DNA of 64,000 nt from positions 95,715,700-95,779,699 of the forward strand of contig NC_092879.1 of NCBI RefSeq assembly GCF_028372415.1, given 5' to 3'. Both the position numbers and the translations under genes were made by a program. The notes beneath the pieces are model-generated. The model ran no database searches. It saw nothing but the letters and a program-made list of their open reading frames with translations, and was not told the origin of the DNA. Below, piece by piece: positions 45,701-52,179 of the stretch (position 1 is its first letter; each line of letters opens with the position of its first letter). Source of the stretch: Notamacropus eugenii (lineage: Eukaryota; Chordata; Mammalia; Diprotodontia; Macropodidae).

Positions 45701-47003
45701 CTCCAGCTTTGCCCATCATTCCTAGTTCTGCTCTGGGGTCAAGCAGAGCCAGTTCACTCTTCCTTTTGTATGACAGTTCTTCAATACTTGACGGTGACTA
45801 TCTTCCACACATCTCCCCACCCCACTCCACCAGTCTTCTCTTCCATTGGTTAAATGGCCACTGGACACTAGCAGGATCACTTCCTTAGAGAGCCTGTAGC
45901 TTCCTTCAGAGCCCAGCTCAGGTGCCGTCTCCTGCCTGATCCCTTTCCTGCTCTTTCTCCCCCATTGTTTGTACTGTGTCCCCTCATGGGAGCTGTTGGA
46001 GGGCAGAGGCATTTTTGTTTTCACCTTTCCCCCCAGCACTTAGTCTTACACGTAGTTGGTGCTTAGTAAAACACTTGTTAAATTGACTAGAGCTGCACAC
46101 GTGGCTTCAGATGTGACCAACTAGTACAGAAAAGCTCCCACTGCCTGATCTAATAGCATGAATGCTGGAAGAGCTCAGAGGAAGGAAAGACCACAATCAG
46201 GAGACAAACAAGAAAGACCTAGGCCATTACTGAAGCCAGAAAGCTTTGATTTGCTGCCACTCTTTGTGAGGTTGGAACCTTGACCTAGGTTATAGGCGTG
46301 AGGAACCTGTGGCCTTGAGGCTCTAGGGCATTGGATGCTACCTTTGACTAAGTTCAAGTTTGTTGTTTTTTTTTGGGGGGGGGGAGGTGAGGCAATAGGG
46401 GTTAAGTGACTTGCCCAAGGTCACACAGCTAGTAAGTGTCTGAGTAAGTCAAGTGCCTGAGGCTGTGTTTGAACTCAAGTCCTCCTGACCCCATGGTCAG
46501 TGCTCTATCCACTACGCCACTTAGCTGCCCCATGAGTCCAAGTTTTACAAAACCAATACGTTTCTGAAGGGGATTTGTCCTGTGAAGTTTGGATTCAGTC
46601 AAAGAACCACTCTTGAGGACTTAGAAGGCCACATGTGGCCTGGAGGCTGTAGGTTCCCCACCCCGATTAATCTAACCAATGTGTCTTTTTACCTTCCATG
46701 GATCCCAGTGAAATACTTGGGTTGTTTGCCTGTCAGCCCCCACCTCCTTTTCTGAGGACACATTTCCTCCATCCACCATCCCTTTTCATGAAACACCTCC
46801 CACAAAATGTGTGTAGATTTGTATAGTCTCTATCTAAACACACACATGTGCCCCTTACACTTCACTTTTTGTGCCCATCATCATCGGCAACGTGCAAATT
46901 AGTGTTCTGATTATTCTGTGTCCCCATGACTAATGGAAGTTTTTTGCAATTTCAGTTTCTTGGCAAAAAGGAAGTCCATTTCTATGAAGAAGCAATCTGC
47001 TGA
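21651..47003 (+). CDS. IL13RA2: Interleukin-13 receptor subunit alpha-2, complete, nine coding exons
   Basis: Join 21651-21744, 25403-25554, 26752-26905, 29370-29490, 34645-34829, 38407-38552, 40409-40553, 44974-45092, 46956-47003: 1164 nt, 387 residues plus TGA. All eight introns are GT-AG, and phases 1,0,1,2,1,0,1,0 keep one frame. The family protein is a type I membrane receptor that binds IL-13 tightly and is usually regarded as a decoy. Visible parts are a signal peptide (about 11-27), three fibronectin-III type regions (about 32-333), the cytokine-receptor WSEWS box (322-326), a transmembrane helix (about 340-363) and a 24-residue tail without a JAK-binding Box1. Potential N-glycosylation sites are N115, N215, N245 and N299. 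The recalled human protein is 380 residues, and its first coding exon also gives 31 residues before a split valine. YRNI, EDGFDLN, CVNGSS and KVNIYC match IL13RA2 rather than IL13RA1. Any non-coding first exon was not found. Confidence 0.95.
22372..22615 (+). mobile_element. CORE-SINE, forward, well preserved (IL13RA2 intron 1)
   Basis: 'gcaggtggcacagtggagag', 'agctgtgtgaccctgggcaa', 'cacctgtaaaatgagggtaa' and 'atggcacatagtgagcat' in full order. Confidence 0.9.
22630..22765 (+). repeat. L2 3' UTR relic (IL13RA2 intron 1)
   Basis: 'ctcccattagaaggtgagcc', 'tttgcctctgcggcactcac' and 'ggtgcttgccaaatgtttat' match the L2 3' end. Confidence 0.55.
22940..23040 (-). mobile_element. L1 3'-end fragment, reverse (intron 1)
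   Basis: 'aacaggtctttattttctct' and 'aacccttgtaacaaatatca' resemble the marsupial L1 3' end in reverse. Confidence 0.45.
23240..23565. repeat. MIR3 relic plus forward CORE-SINE (intron 1)
   Basis: 23240-23345 is a reverse-type relic ('tggagggaccttggagggac', 'acatatgaggaaatgggg'). 23365-23565 is a forward SINE ('ggtgcagtggaaagagtgct', 'ctcagtttcctcaaatgcaa'). Confidence 0.6.
23770..24335. other. Intronic sequence, nothing recognised
   Basis: The open frame at 23764-24000 has no recognisable features. Confidence 0.4.
24340..24660. repeat. MIR3 relic and L2 tail relic (intron 1)
   Basis: 'gataatctagtccaattccc', 'cttgcccaaggtcacatagc' (reverse MIR type), then near 24605 'tctctgtatgcccagtgccc' and 'agcacatagaatatgctgac' (L2 tail). 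Confidence 0.55.
24670..25402. other. End of IL13RA2 intron 1, nothing recognised
   Basis: Ordinary intron leading to the acceptor at 25402. Confidence 0.5.
25403..25554 (+). CDS. IL13RA2: IL13RA2 coding exon 2: first fibronectin-III type region
   Basis: Residues 32-82. The acceptor is ttgtctttcag and the donor is GAG followed by gtatga. The exon opens with VDPPQNLKIVDPG, carries LQWQPP and ends YRNIDSEDWE, all closely matching IL13RA2. An open frame runs into the exon from 25204, but that upstream part is intron. Confidence 0.95.
25555..26751. other. IL13RA2 intron 2, with a degenerate TATC-rich stretch
   Basis: About 26215-26425 is rich in degenerate TCTA/TGTA units. The rest shows no recognised element. 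Confidence 0.5.
26752..26905 (+). CDS. IL13RA2: IL13RA2 coding exon 3: end of first ectodomain region
   Basis: Residues 83-133 plus one base. It begins TIITKKLNYEDGFDLN and ends SFWIPLQ. Potential glycosylation site is N115 (NGS), with C113 just before it. The exon has no early methionine, so a simple ATG-based ORF scan misses it. The acceptor is AG at 26750-26751 with a weak pyrimidine tract; the donor is CAAG followed by gttagg. Confidence 0.93.
27325..27485 (-). repeat. MIR3 relic (IL13RA2 intron 3)
   Basis: 'tagaggccaatcttgtccaa', 'ttgtccaaagtcacgttga' and 'gacccaggtctcctaactcc' in reverse MIR order. Confidence 0.55.
27486..28675. other. IL13RA2 intron 3 interior, nothing recognised
   Basis: No element or gene supported. 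Confidence 0.4.
28680..28925 (-). repeat. Two adjacent reverse MIR/CORE-SINE copies (intron 3)
   Basis: The core motif appears twice: 'gacttgtccaggatcacaca' with 'gaacttgaacccaggtct', then 'gaaactgaggctcagaggga' with 'gacttgcctggagttgcaga'. Confidence 0.65.
29370..29490 (+). CDS. IL13RA2: IL13RA2 coding exon 4: start of cytokine-receptor homology region
   Basis: Residues 134-173 plus two bases. It contains CIYYNWKSLHCTWKPG, the paired-cysteine and tryptophan pattern (C145, W150, C155, W157) of the N-terminal half of a class I cytokine-receptor module. The acceptor is tttcacag and the donor is TATTG followed by gtaagt. Confidence 0.95.
29847..30265 (+). repeat. Old dispersed repeat, family A continuing into family B (IL13RA2 intron 4)
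   Basis: 'gtccctgccctcaaagaact', 'tctactagagggaagg', 'tgagccttgaagaagaggca', 'ggaagacagcatatg' and 'attctagaggcaagagggag'. This copy suggests that families A and B are parts of one longer repeat. Confidence 0.5.
30330..31075 (+). pseudogene. L2 LINE ORF2 reverse-transcriptase relic (intron 4)
   Basis: DNA order and translation follow L2 ORF2: 'aaggttaccagtgatctttt', 'cttcttgacctctctg' (the LLDLS motif), then SDHSSVSFTGSSS, GGVPQGSVPG and LDDLTHSHG, close to the recalled GVPQGSVLGP motif. Stops and frame changes make it dead. Confidence 0.75.
31085..31410 (+). mobile_element. CORE-SINE, forward, plus a partial second copy (intron 4)
   Basis: 'actgtgtgaccttgaacaag', 'ttcatcatctgtaaaatgag' and 'cacaggattgtgtgagcatc', then a second piece near 31340 with 'ttccttatctgtaaaagg'. 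Confidence 0.75.
31765..31950 (-). repeat. MIR3 relic (intron 4)
   Basis: 'gctggagggggccttagagg', 'ttttaaaatgagaaaactga' and 'ggatttgaacccagagtctc'. Confidence 0.6.
32003..32137 (+). repeat. 17-bp minisatellite (intron 4)
   Basis: About eight tandem copies of a unit close to ggtgaggctttagagga, with gaggct/gagact/gagaca variants alternating between copies. Confidence 0.9.
32235..32525. repeat. Family A relic and reverse MIR relic (intron 4)
   Basis: 'tattctgtgccaggccctgt' near 32252, then from 32385 'ggcatcattatcccccatca' and 'agaactcaggtctcccatgt'. Confidence 0.5.
33356..33558 (+). mobile_element. Palindromic hAT-like MITE (intron 4)
   Basis: A 203-bp element begins CAGGGGTGAGGAACC and ends GGTTCCCCATCCCTG. 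The two halves are inverted repeats: 'cacatgtggccctctaggtc' on the left and 'agggccacatgtggcc' on the right, around a short loop. The flanking 8-mers GACTAAAC and AACTAGTT match only in part, which fits an aged 8-bp duplication. No coding capacity. Confidence 0.75.
33570..34644. other. End of IL13RA2 intron 4, nothing clear
   Basis: No supported element. Confidence 0.4.
34645..34829 (+). CDS. IL13RA2: IL13RA2 coding exon 5: cytokine-receptor homology region
   Basis: Residues 174-235 plus one base. It opens with the split tryptophan and YEGLD, and contains C184, C197 and C213, the FPSVELADYQDF stretch and the glycosylation site N215 (NGSS). It ends SYFSFQLQNI. The acceptor is ctttatag and the donor is ATAG followed by gtaaag. 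Confidence 0.95.
35145..35345 (-). mobile_element. L1 3'-end fragment, reverse (IL13RA2 intron 5)
   Basis: 'aaaaatattttattgatttt', 'cctgctttgtaacaaagaaa' and 'gctaagcaacacaaagtgaa' match the marsupial L1 3' region in reverse; a related piece lies near 42655. Confidence 0.6.
35765..36022 (+). mobile_element. Forward SINE with RTE-type tail (intron 5)
   Basis: tRNA-derived head and 'gaccttgggcaagtcactta', then 'gagctggagaaggaaatggc', 'gctcacaaagagtcagatac' and 'cactgaacaac'. The last part is the RTE-type tail, so this SINE was probably moved by RTE enzymes. Confidence 0.85.
36050..36160 (+). repeat. MIR core relic (intron 5)
   Basis: 'gggcaagtcacttcttccct', 'tttgtaaaatgagggtaggt' and 'ctaaagttctgtccagctct'. 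Confidence 0.55.
36400..36620 (+). repeat. Old dispersed repeat, family A (intron 5)
   Basis: 'ggaaaggcttatcagagg' and 'tgagctgagctttgaaggaa' match the later part of the family. Confidence 0.45.
36988..37010 (+). repeat. Short (GT)n microsatellite (intron 5)
   Basis: About 11 GT units following 'tgtaggg'. Confidence 0.9.
37400..37615 (-). mobile_element. L1 3'-end fragment, reverse (intron 5)
   Basis: 'cttgacaaaaatctaatttt', 'tggtccaggaaaacaaattt' and 'atgtccaaaaacacgtctct' match the marsupial L1 3' region. Confidence 0.6.
37620..38406. other. End of IL13RA2 intron 5, nothing clear
   Basis: No supported element. Confidence 0.4.
38407..38552 (+). CDS. IL13RA2: IL13RA2 coding exon 6: membrane-proximal fibronectin-III region, first half
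   Basis: Residues 236-284. The KPSPPEQLNL opening and LEWKPPEGPIPSQCLTYEV are typical of the proximal fibronectin-III domain. Potential glycosylation site is N245 (NLT). It ends DDASWV; the donor is GTG followed by gtataa. The acceptor is gcttttcag. Confidence 0.95.
38830..38990 (+). repeat. L2 3' UTR (IL13RA2 intron 6)
   Basis: 'ctcccccattagcttgtgaa', 'ctccttggggacgggggctg' and 'cacatagtaggtgcttaatc' are the L2 3' end in order. Confidence 0.75.
39125..39310 (+). mobile_element. CORE-SINE, forward (intron 6)
   Basis: 'cttgggcaagtcacttaacc', 'ctcagtttcctcatctgtaa' and 'gaactagatggtctctgagt'. Confidence 0.8.
39365..39545 (-). mobile_element. Reverse SINE with RTE-type tail (intron 6)
   Basis: 'gtctgactcttcgtgacccc', 'tggagtggtttgccatatcc' and 'gaaactgaggcaaacagagc' are the reverse complement of the SINE type at 35765 and 62900. 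Confidence 0.85.
39585..39770 (-). repeat. MIR3 relic (intron 6)
   Basis: 'agatggggaaactgagactc' and 'agagaagggaaggcacttgt' in reverse MIR order. Confidence 0.55.
39771..40408. other. End of IL13RA2 intron 6, nothing clear
   Basis: No supported element. Confidence 0.4.
40409..40553 (+). CDS. IL13RA2: IL13RA2 coding exon 7: WSXWS-box exon
   Basis: Residues 285-332 plus one base. It contains C305, the KVNIYC stretch and the WSEWS box at 322-326, a hallmark of class I cytokine receptors. Potential glycosylation site is N299 (NES). The acceptor is cctttcag and the donor is ACG followed by gtagga. Confidence 0.95.
40680..40745 (+). repeat. Old repeat relic (IL13RA2 intron 7)
   Basis: 'tttattggggacctatcatg' and 'gcctaacactgtgtctaggc' resemble the start of family A. 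Confidence 0.35.
41221..41322 (+). repeat. (GT)n/(GAGT) imperfect microsatellite (intron 7)
   Basis: About 100 bp of GT repeats with regular GAGT and TATG interruptions. Confidence 0.95.
41330..42650. other. Intron 7 interior, nothing recognised
   Basis: An acceptor-like 'tattttttgcag' at about 41965 opens a 140-bp frame (41966-42105), but I see no receptor similarity and no donor in phase. Confidence 0.4.
42655..43140 (-). mobile_element. L1 3' UTR fragment, reverse (intron 7)
   Basis: 'ataacaaagaataacaaaga', 'tagtccatgcgagtctttct' and 'ccccagttgatgggcatctc' match the L1 3'-region motifs also found at 43900-44265. Confidence 0.65.
43283..43570 (-). mobile_element. (TAG)n followed by reverse CORE-SINE (intron 7)
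   Basis: A short TAG repeat (43283-43322) adjoins 'atgcaaagcagtgcatatgt', 'acagatgaggaaactgaatc' and 'ggatttgaactaggatcctc'. Confidence 0.8.
43885..44275 (-). mobile_element. L1 3' UTR fragment, reverse (intron 7)
   Basis: 'tcagcccatgcaagtcttgc', 'attcttcaattgatgggcat', 'ggtattgctatgtcaaaggg' and 'tgctctccagaatggttgaa' are classic reversed L1 3' sequence. Confidence 0.75.
44280..44973. other. End of IL13RA2 intron 7, nothing clear
   Basis: An open frame continues past the L1 fragment to 44469 but is not recognised. Confidence 0.4.
44974..45092 (+). CDS. IL13RA2: IL13RA2 coding exon 8: transmembrane helix and start of tail
   Basis: Residues 333-372. An acidic stalk (EQQEDD) leads into a hydrophobic helix at about 340-363, followed by QKQRTYLKQ. 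The helix holds a lysine at 354 (codon AAG), unusual for a single-pass anchor. The acceptor is ttcattcctag and the donor is AAGCAG followed by gtaagt. The fit rests on frame, phase and position between the WSEWS exon and the last exon, since sequence conservation here is low. Confidence 0.88.
45415..45535 (+). repeat. Old dispersed repeat, family A (IL13RA2 intron 8)
   Basis: 'tcaatgcttactatgtgcca' and 'ctcagagagctcacagtctc'. Confidence 0.5.
45870..46095 (+). repeat. L2 3' end (intron 8)
   Basis: 'agcccagctcaggtgccgtc', 'ctgatccctttcctgc', 'tgttggagggcagaggcatt' and 'tggtgcttagtaaaacactt' follow the L2 3' UTR in order. Confidence 0.75.
46293..46665 (+). mobile_element. Palindromic hAT-like MITE split by a SINE (intron 8)
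   Basis: Second copy of the 33356 element. The left arm (46293-46362) begins 'gtgaggaacctgtggccttg'. The right arm (46533-46665) has 'ttgtcctgtgaagtttggat', 'ggccacatgtggcctgg' and 'gtaggttccccacccc'. A SINE sits between the arms. Confidence 0.75.
46363..46532 (-). mobile_element. tRNA-derived poly(A) SINE (WSINE1-like) inside the MITE
   Basis: On the - strand it reads 'ggggcagctaagtggcgtag', 'tggatagagcactgac', a 'gagttcaaa' B-box-like motif, 'gtgaccttgggcaagtcact' and an A-rich end. Flanks AAGTTCAAGTTTG (46350-46362) and GAGTCCAAGTTTT (46534-46546) look like an imperfect target duplication. Confidence 0.75.
46956..47003 (+). CDS. IL13RA2: IL13RA2 coding exon 9: end of cytoplasmic tail and stop
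   Basis: Residues 373-387 (FLGKKEVHFYEEAIC), then TGA at 47001-47003. The acceptor is tttgcaatttcag. The tail carries a YEEA tyrosine context at 382-385 and ends in cysteine. The tail diverges from the human one as I recall it, so this assignment rests on splice phase and position. Confidence 0.85.
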   Translation, partial: FLGKKEVHFYEEAIC

Positions 47004-47064
47004 TAAGACATCTTCCTTCTTGTCACCCATCCAGCTGGCTGCCCCCTTCCTAGCCGGAAGAGAG

Positions 47065-47070
47065 ATTAAA
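47065..47070 (+). promoter_or_regulatory. IL13RA2: Putative IL13RA2 polyadenylation signal
   Basis: ATTAAA lies 62 nt after the stop codon, and a TG-rich stretch follows near 47180-47210. No AATAAA was seen in the next several hundred bases, so this is the best local candidate, but a longer 3' UTR is possible. Confidence 0.45.
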
Positions 47071-47167
47071 CCTTATTAGCTGAGCACCCTGAGGAGTCTC
47101 CTGGCATCCTGTTTCCCTTGTGATCACCTCTGAGAGCAGCCATGTAGTATTTCCAATGACTTTAGAA

Positions 47168-47232
47168 TACACATACATATATGTGCATATGTGTGTGTGT
47201 GTTTGTGTACACACATACGTATATGTATATTT
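47168..47232 (+). repeat. (ACAT)n/(GT)n microsatellite, 3' flank
   Basis: ACATACATATATGTGCATATG, then GT repeats and a mirrored ATACGTATATGTATAT end. Confidence 0.85.
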
Positions 47233-47234
47233 AG

Positions 47235-48225
47235 AAGGGTTTGCTTACAGAAGAAAGAAATCGTCATGTGTCGTAAACTTTCTGGTTCCTACTAATAGCT
47301 CTGCTTCTCCTGAATCTTTAATGTTGCACAATAGAAAGCCCAGGGACAAGTCTGTTTTTATTTTTAAATGATCTGTTATCAAAAATATGTGATTTCCTAA
47401 CTTGTACAAAGCTGAGCCACACAGACTTTGCCAAATTCTAATGAGTTTCAAGTTCGTTAAAACTTGCCCTTTAGGTTACTTCCTGAACTGTGAATCACAT
47501 TGTTTGGATGAAAATGTAGCTGCAGGCGTGATGGAGTGACAAGGCAATTATTTAAGATGCACGTACCCATTCTTCAGATCCTGGTCCCTCAGGTCTCAGG
47601 ACAAGGATAAGTATTGGTGTGTGAGTTCGGGGTGGGGTGAGGGTGGGGAGGTATGGAGGAAATGGAAGAGATGTCATGACACAGAAGTCAACTCTGAGAA
47701 CTTAGAACAAGCCACTTACTCTGCAGAGAAAGTTGAGGAATTTCCTGTGTTTCCTGGTAGCTCTTTTCATGTTCAGATTGGGTGATAAAGAGACCTGAAG
47801 TCAAATTAGTGAGGAGGTACTAAAGAAGGGGGCTCAGCTGGCAGAGCAATTCCATTGGGAAGAGAATCCAGTCATTCACCCCTGGCCACTTCCTTGCAAA
47901 CTTCATGAATTATGGATGGAGACTGGGGGTGGGGATGGGAGATGCTTTGAGAGTTGGTCAAATCCATATAGCTGGGGTAGGCTTTGGGGCAGAAGAGTTG
48001 ACAGGTAGAAGGAATCCACAAAATGCAGTTGTAAACAAAATCCCACCCTCCCACACTGTGCCTTTTTCCAAGGGAGACCCCATCCAGCAGTAGGACCTTG
48101 TGTCTCTTGGCTCTGTGGCCCTCTCTTCTTGGTAGCCTCCATGCAGAGGGCATGCAAAAGAATATATGGGCCCTGCCAATCAAGCTGGTGAGAGGACATA
48201 GATGCCTGACAAAACTCAAGGCAAC
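47235..48225. other. Nothing recognised
   Basis: Overlapping open frames at 47872-48259 on both strands have no family features. Confidence 0.4.
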
Positions 48226-48229
48226 AATG

Positions 48230-48660
48230 GACATTGTTACAGCACTTTGAGGTTTCCAAAGTGCATTACAGACATGATCATTTGAGCCTCACAATGTCTC
48301 TGTGAGGACCATCTTATAGGTTTGTTTTGCTTTGGTCCAGATCTGTCATCTCATCACTTTCCGGTCTCAGAGGGAGGCTGGCCCACAGGTAGGACTTTAG
48401 CCTAGGAATCCAATATAGGCAGGTAGCTGGCATTTATGTAGTGCCCAATTATATATGTGACTGACCCTGTACGAAGTGGACACAAAGAAAACCCCAAAAA
48501 GCAGTCCCTGCTGTCAAGGCACTCACTGTCTGATGGGGAAAAAAACCTCCAAACACTTTGGTACCAACAGAATATGGAGCAAAGGGAAGGCACCAGCATG
48601 AATCAGGAAAGGCTTTGGGGAGGAGAAGGGACCCTAGCTGGGACTTAAAGTAAGGAAGAG
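48230..48660. repeat. Reverse MIR relic and family A repeat
   Basis: 48230-48345: 'tttccaaagtgcattacaga', 'tttgagcctcacaatg'. 48430-48660: 'aagcagtccctgctgtcaag', 'atcaggaaaggctttgggga' and 'agctgggacttaaagtaagg'. Confidence 0.55.
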
Positions 48661-48954
48661 AGGGAAGCCAGGAGCTCTGACTGCAGGGCCTGCCATCTCT
48701 CCACTCTCACAACCAGCCCTAGGAACCTTGGGAGGAGAAGACCAAGAGGGGAACATGTATGAAAGGCTGTGCCAAAGAGGAATTATTCAACTTCATTTGC
48801 TGGGCCTCAGGAGCAGCATTTGGAACAAGGGATTGAAGTTGCAGGGAGCCAGATTTAGGTTTACTCTTAGTGAAAACCTAAAGTGAGAGTGAGCCAGGAG
48901 ACAGCTGGTCTCCTTCAGTGGGCCCAAAGCCAAGGCTGGATGCCCATTTGTTGG

Positions 48955-49060
48955 GACACTCAGAAACTGTAGGACATTGGGAAAGTCCCTTCCCCTCTAG
49001 GGATCTTACTTTTCTCATCTGGAAAGTGAGGGCTTAGACTAGATACTCTCTCTCTGAACA
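48955..49060 (+). repeat. MIR core relic
   Basis: 'ggacattgggaaagtccctt' and 'cttttctcatctggaaagtg'. Confidence 0.45.
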
Positions 49061-49430
49061 CAGATGAGAAAGAAGAGGGAGAATGTTCAGGTAAAGAGAT
49101 TAGCAGGAGCACCCTCCACATTTGCAATGAATTGGCAAGCCCATCAATGTGGGTTCTGCCTCTGTGCCCAACTTCCTGAGGAACACCTGTCTGGTTTTCC
49201 CACAAACTAATGCTTGAGCATCTTCCACAAGGTCCCTTGATGCCACAAGAGTATCTCTCAGTGGGTACTAGGGTTACCTCTCACTTGCCTTTGATGTCAG
49301 TCCATAATCAGACCCTGAGTACAACTTCAAACAAATCTCAGTTGTGCTTACAAAAGCTGTTTATGTATTTGGAGCAAAAGAGGGTATCAAAACGATGGGC
49401 AATGGCCTTCTGCTAAGTGGCACAGTAGAT

Positions 49431-50303
49431 AGTTTGTAGATCTGACCAAAGGCTTTGACACTGTTAGTCGTGAGGGCTTATGGAAAATTATGTCAAAATT
49501 TGGTTGCCTGGAGAAGGTCCTTAGCATTGTAGGTCAGTTTCATGATGGAGTGTCTACCTGGGTTCTGGATAATGGACAAAGCTCTCGTGCCTTCCCAGTC
49601 ACCAATGGAGTGAAACAGGGCTGTGTGCTTGCTCCCATGCTTTTGAGCATGATGTTTTCAGCCATGTTGACAAATGCTTTCAATGAGGATGAACATGGCA
49701 TCAGGGTCAACTACCGTACTGATGGTAAATTCTTCAATTTGAAAAGGCTACAGGCCAAGACCAAAGTGGAGGGAGTGCTGGTACATGATTTTCTGTTGGC
49801 AGATGATTGTGCACTCAATGCAGCTTCTGAAGCTGAGATGCAACAAAGTATGGATCAATTCTCTGCTGCCTGTGCTCATTTTGGCCTAATAATTAACACC
49901 AAAAAAACACAGGTGCTCCATCAGCCACCACCACATCATCTCTACATGGAATCATTGGTTATAACAAATGGAGAAGTTTTGAATGCTGTGGATAAGTTCA
50001 CTTACCTTGGTAATGTACTTTCCAGGGATGTACACACTGACAATGAGGTGGATGCACACATTGCCAGAGCTAGCTCAGTGTTTGGGAGGCTCTGAAGAAA
50101 AGTTTGGGAGAGAAGAGGTATTAGACTGACTACCAAACTGAAGGTCTACAGAGCTGTTGTGCTGACTTCATTGTTGTATGCCTGTGAAACATGGACAGTC
50201 TACCAGCACCATGCCAGGAAAGTGAATCGCTTCCATTTGAACTGTCTTAGGAAGATTCTGAGGATCACCTGGCATGATAAGGTACCAAACACTAAAGTCA
50301 TTT
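49431..50303 (+). mobile_element. RTE-like LINE fragment, reverse-transcriptase part
   Basis: Starts inside the RT domain ('gatctgaccaaaggctttga', the DLTKAFD motif) and stops before the element's 3' end, so it is cut at both ends. It matches 56788-57647 on the other strand almost base for base along its length. A CORE-SINE piece follows directly at 50304. Confidence 0.8.
49490..50095 (+). pseudogene. Partial non-LTR retrotransposon reverse transcriptase
   Basis: 201 open codons of RT core. NGVKQGCVLAPMLLS lies at 40-54, LLADDC (the catalytic Asp pair, D105-D106) at 102-107, then INTKKTQVLHQP and FTYLGNVLSRD. The frame ends at a stop after FGRL, and the C-terminal part continues only in other frames to about 50300. 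It lacks endonuclease and N-terminal RT motifs, so it is not functional. I place it in the RTE group by recalled similarity; the clade was not tested. Confidence 0.75.
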
Positions 50304-50460
50304 AATCCTGCTTGCCTCAGTTTCCTAATATGTATATGAGAATAATAATATCACCTACCTCACAGGGTTGTTGTGAGGACCAAATGATGTATATATGGAG
50401 AGAGAAAGCGCTGTGAAAACCTTAGAACTTTCCATAAATGATGTGATTTTTCGTGAACTA
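50304..50460 (+). mobile_element. CORE-SINE, 5'-truncated, forward
   Basis: 'gcttgcctcagtttcctaat', 'ctacctcacagggttgttgt' and 'agcgctgtgaaaacctt'. Confidence 0.75.
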
Positions 50461-50689
50461 GCCCCCAAACAATTGGTTACTTTTGGTCAACTCAATGAAA
50501 GGGAAACGTCAGTAAAATGAGCTGTTTCAATAACACCGTGTGCACCAAGAATGTGAAGGTGTTCCCCCTTACCCTCTCAAACTGCAAATGTGTTGAAAGG
50601 AGCAAATGCAGGGCATTCATTGTGAGGCAGCACAACCCTACTTGCATTTCTGGGTTCATTTTCTCAAAGGGAGACTCAGACGATGTCTA

Positions 50690-50790
50690 CCTTAGAGGCA
50701 GTGTGGAATAGTTAGAGAAGAGCATGCTAGACTTGGAAGCAGGAAGACTTGATTTACCTTCTGGTACCTACCTCCCCTGGTGACCAGGAG
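50690..50790 (+). repeat. CORE-SINE head fragment
   Basis: 'agaggcagtgtggaatagtt' and 'ttggaagcaggaagacttga'. Confidence 0.5.
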
Positions 50791-50799
50791 CCTGGAAAG

Positions 50800-51640
50800 A
50801 GCTACAGTATGGAAGTCCTTTGGGAACCTTTAAGCATCATGTCAGTATCAGCGATGATTATTACAACCATGGTGACTCCATGAAACCATAAGCAAGCCAA
50901 ACTTCAGGTGCTCTGCTTACCAGAGATGAATTTGTAGCCTTCCCAGTGCTGAGGAAAATGGGAACAGCTGAGATGGTCCCAGGGGAATTGGCATTACTGG
51001 TGTGTGGTCTGAGCTAACTGTTGTCTAGCCTTGCTGTCTATCTTGGTGCCTGGACCTGGGAGTCCAAACAGTCAGTTTCCATCCACAGGGGTACAGAAGC
51101 ATTAGTTTTCACATGTACACATGGGCTGTCTTCCAAAGGTCATTTGTAATTCCTTCCCTGTAGAAACCAGGGTCCAAATGAATGAGTTGTTGTAAAGTGC
51201 TTTCCCCTCCACCCCACCCTGCCTCTTGGGGACAGGACGACGTGTATCCCTGCTACATTGGTGAAGCAGAAAAAGAATAAAATGCCATAAGAAATGGCAA
51301 TTTCACTTTCAAATCTGTTGTGAATGTTGGTGCTGGGCAGTTGGAGGTTTAAAGAGCCTTATTCTTTTTAGAGCTTTATAGGGGTTTGGAGACTTTTAAC
51401 ATCTGACCGTGGCCCTTGAATACTCATGTCTCATTTTTCTCCATAGTGGGTCTATTCAGAGTCCTATCAGGACCCCTCCGAGAGCAAAAGGGAAGAGCTG
51501 CTAGTCCCTGAGGCAGGTGTTCTGGTTCCTAGATTCCTGGTTCACCCATGTGCACCCATTTAGAAAGTCATTCTTTGGGGGGTAGCACTGATGTTTTCCC
51601 TAAGAATAAAAATTCCCCAGAATGTTCTGTCTGGGTGTAT
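50800..51640. other. Nothing recognised
   Basis: An AATAAA at about 51277 has no associated gene. Confidence 0.4.
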
Positions 51641-51644
51641 GTTG

Positions 51645-51950
51645 GGGTACCATAAAGAAGGTAGAGGTCTGATCCCTGCTCTGCCACTTACTAGCTTTGC
51701 AGGACCCTGACAAGGTACTTAGTGTCTGAGCCTCAGTTTCCCCATCATTAAATAGCAACACGAATGTTTGCTACCTTAAGGGGCTGGCTTGGCACTCAGA
51801 GATGATAAGGCTTGGGAAAGGCTTTGTACCTGTGTTACTGAACTGGGAGCTCTGGAAGGCCAGGGGCCATATCTTCTGAATGCATATCCTTCACAGTACC
51901 TGGTAGACTGCTTTGCACATAGTAGGTACTTAATAAATGTTTGTTGTAAT
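51645..51950 (+). repeat. CORE-SINE relic followed by L2 3' tail
   Basis: 'gtctgagcctcagtttcccc' near 51724; then 'gaaggccaggggccatatct' and 'gcacatagtaggtacttaat' from an L2 end. Confidence 0.65.
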
Positions 51951-52179
51951 GCTCTCCACGTATTATCATGTTATATCATAAACCAGTGATTCTTTGAAAA
52001 GGCAGTGCTCTTTTTTGTCAGTGAAAGCCTGGGAGTTTAAGCAATTTTCTCTCCTTACCTAAGAATTTTCCCAGAGAATCTCATGGGGGTCAAATGGTTT
52101 ATCCCAGACTGGGGAAGGATAAAGAGGACATGATATTGGGCTCTGAGCCCTGATGCCAACAGTGATCCTGGAGGTTGGT

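Noticed and set aside
47872..48259. Overlapping 118-120-codon frames on the - strand
   Set aside because: Two frames open over the same DNA with no domain signature, and partly over a MIR relic.
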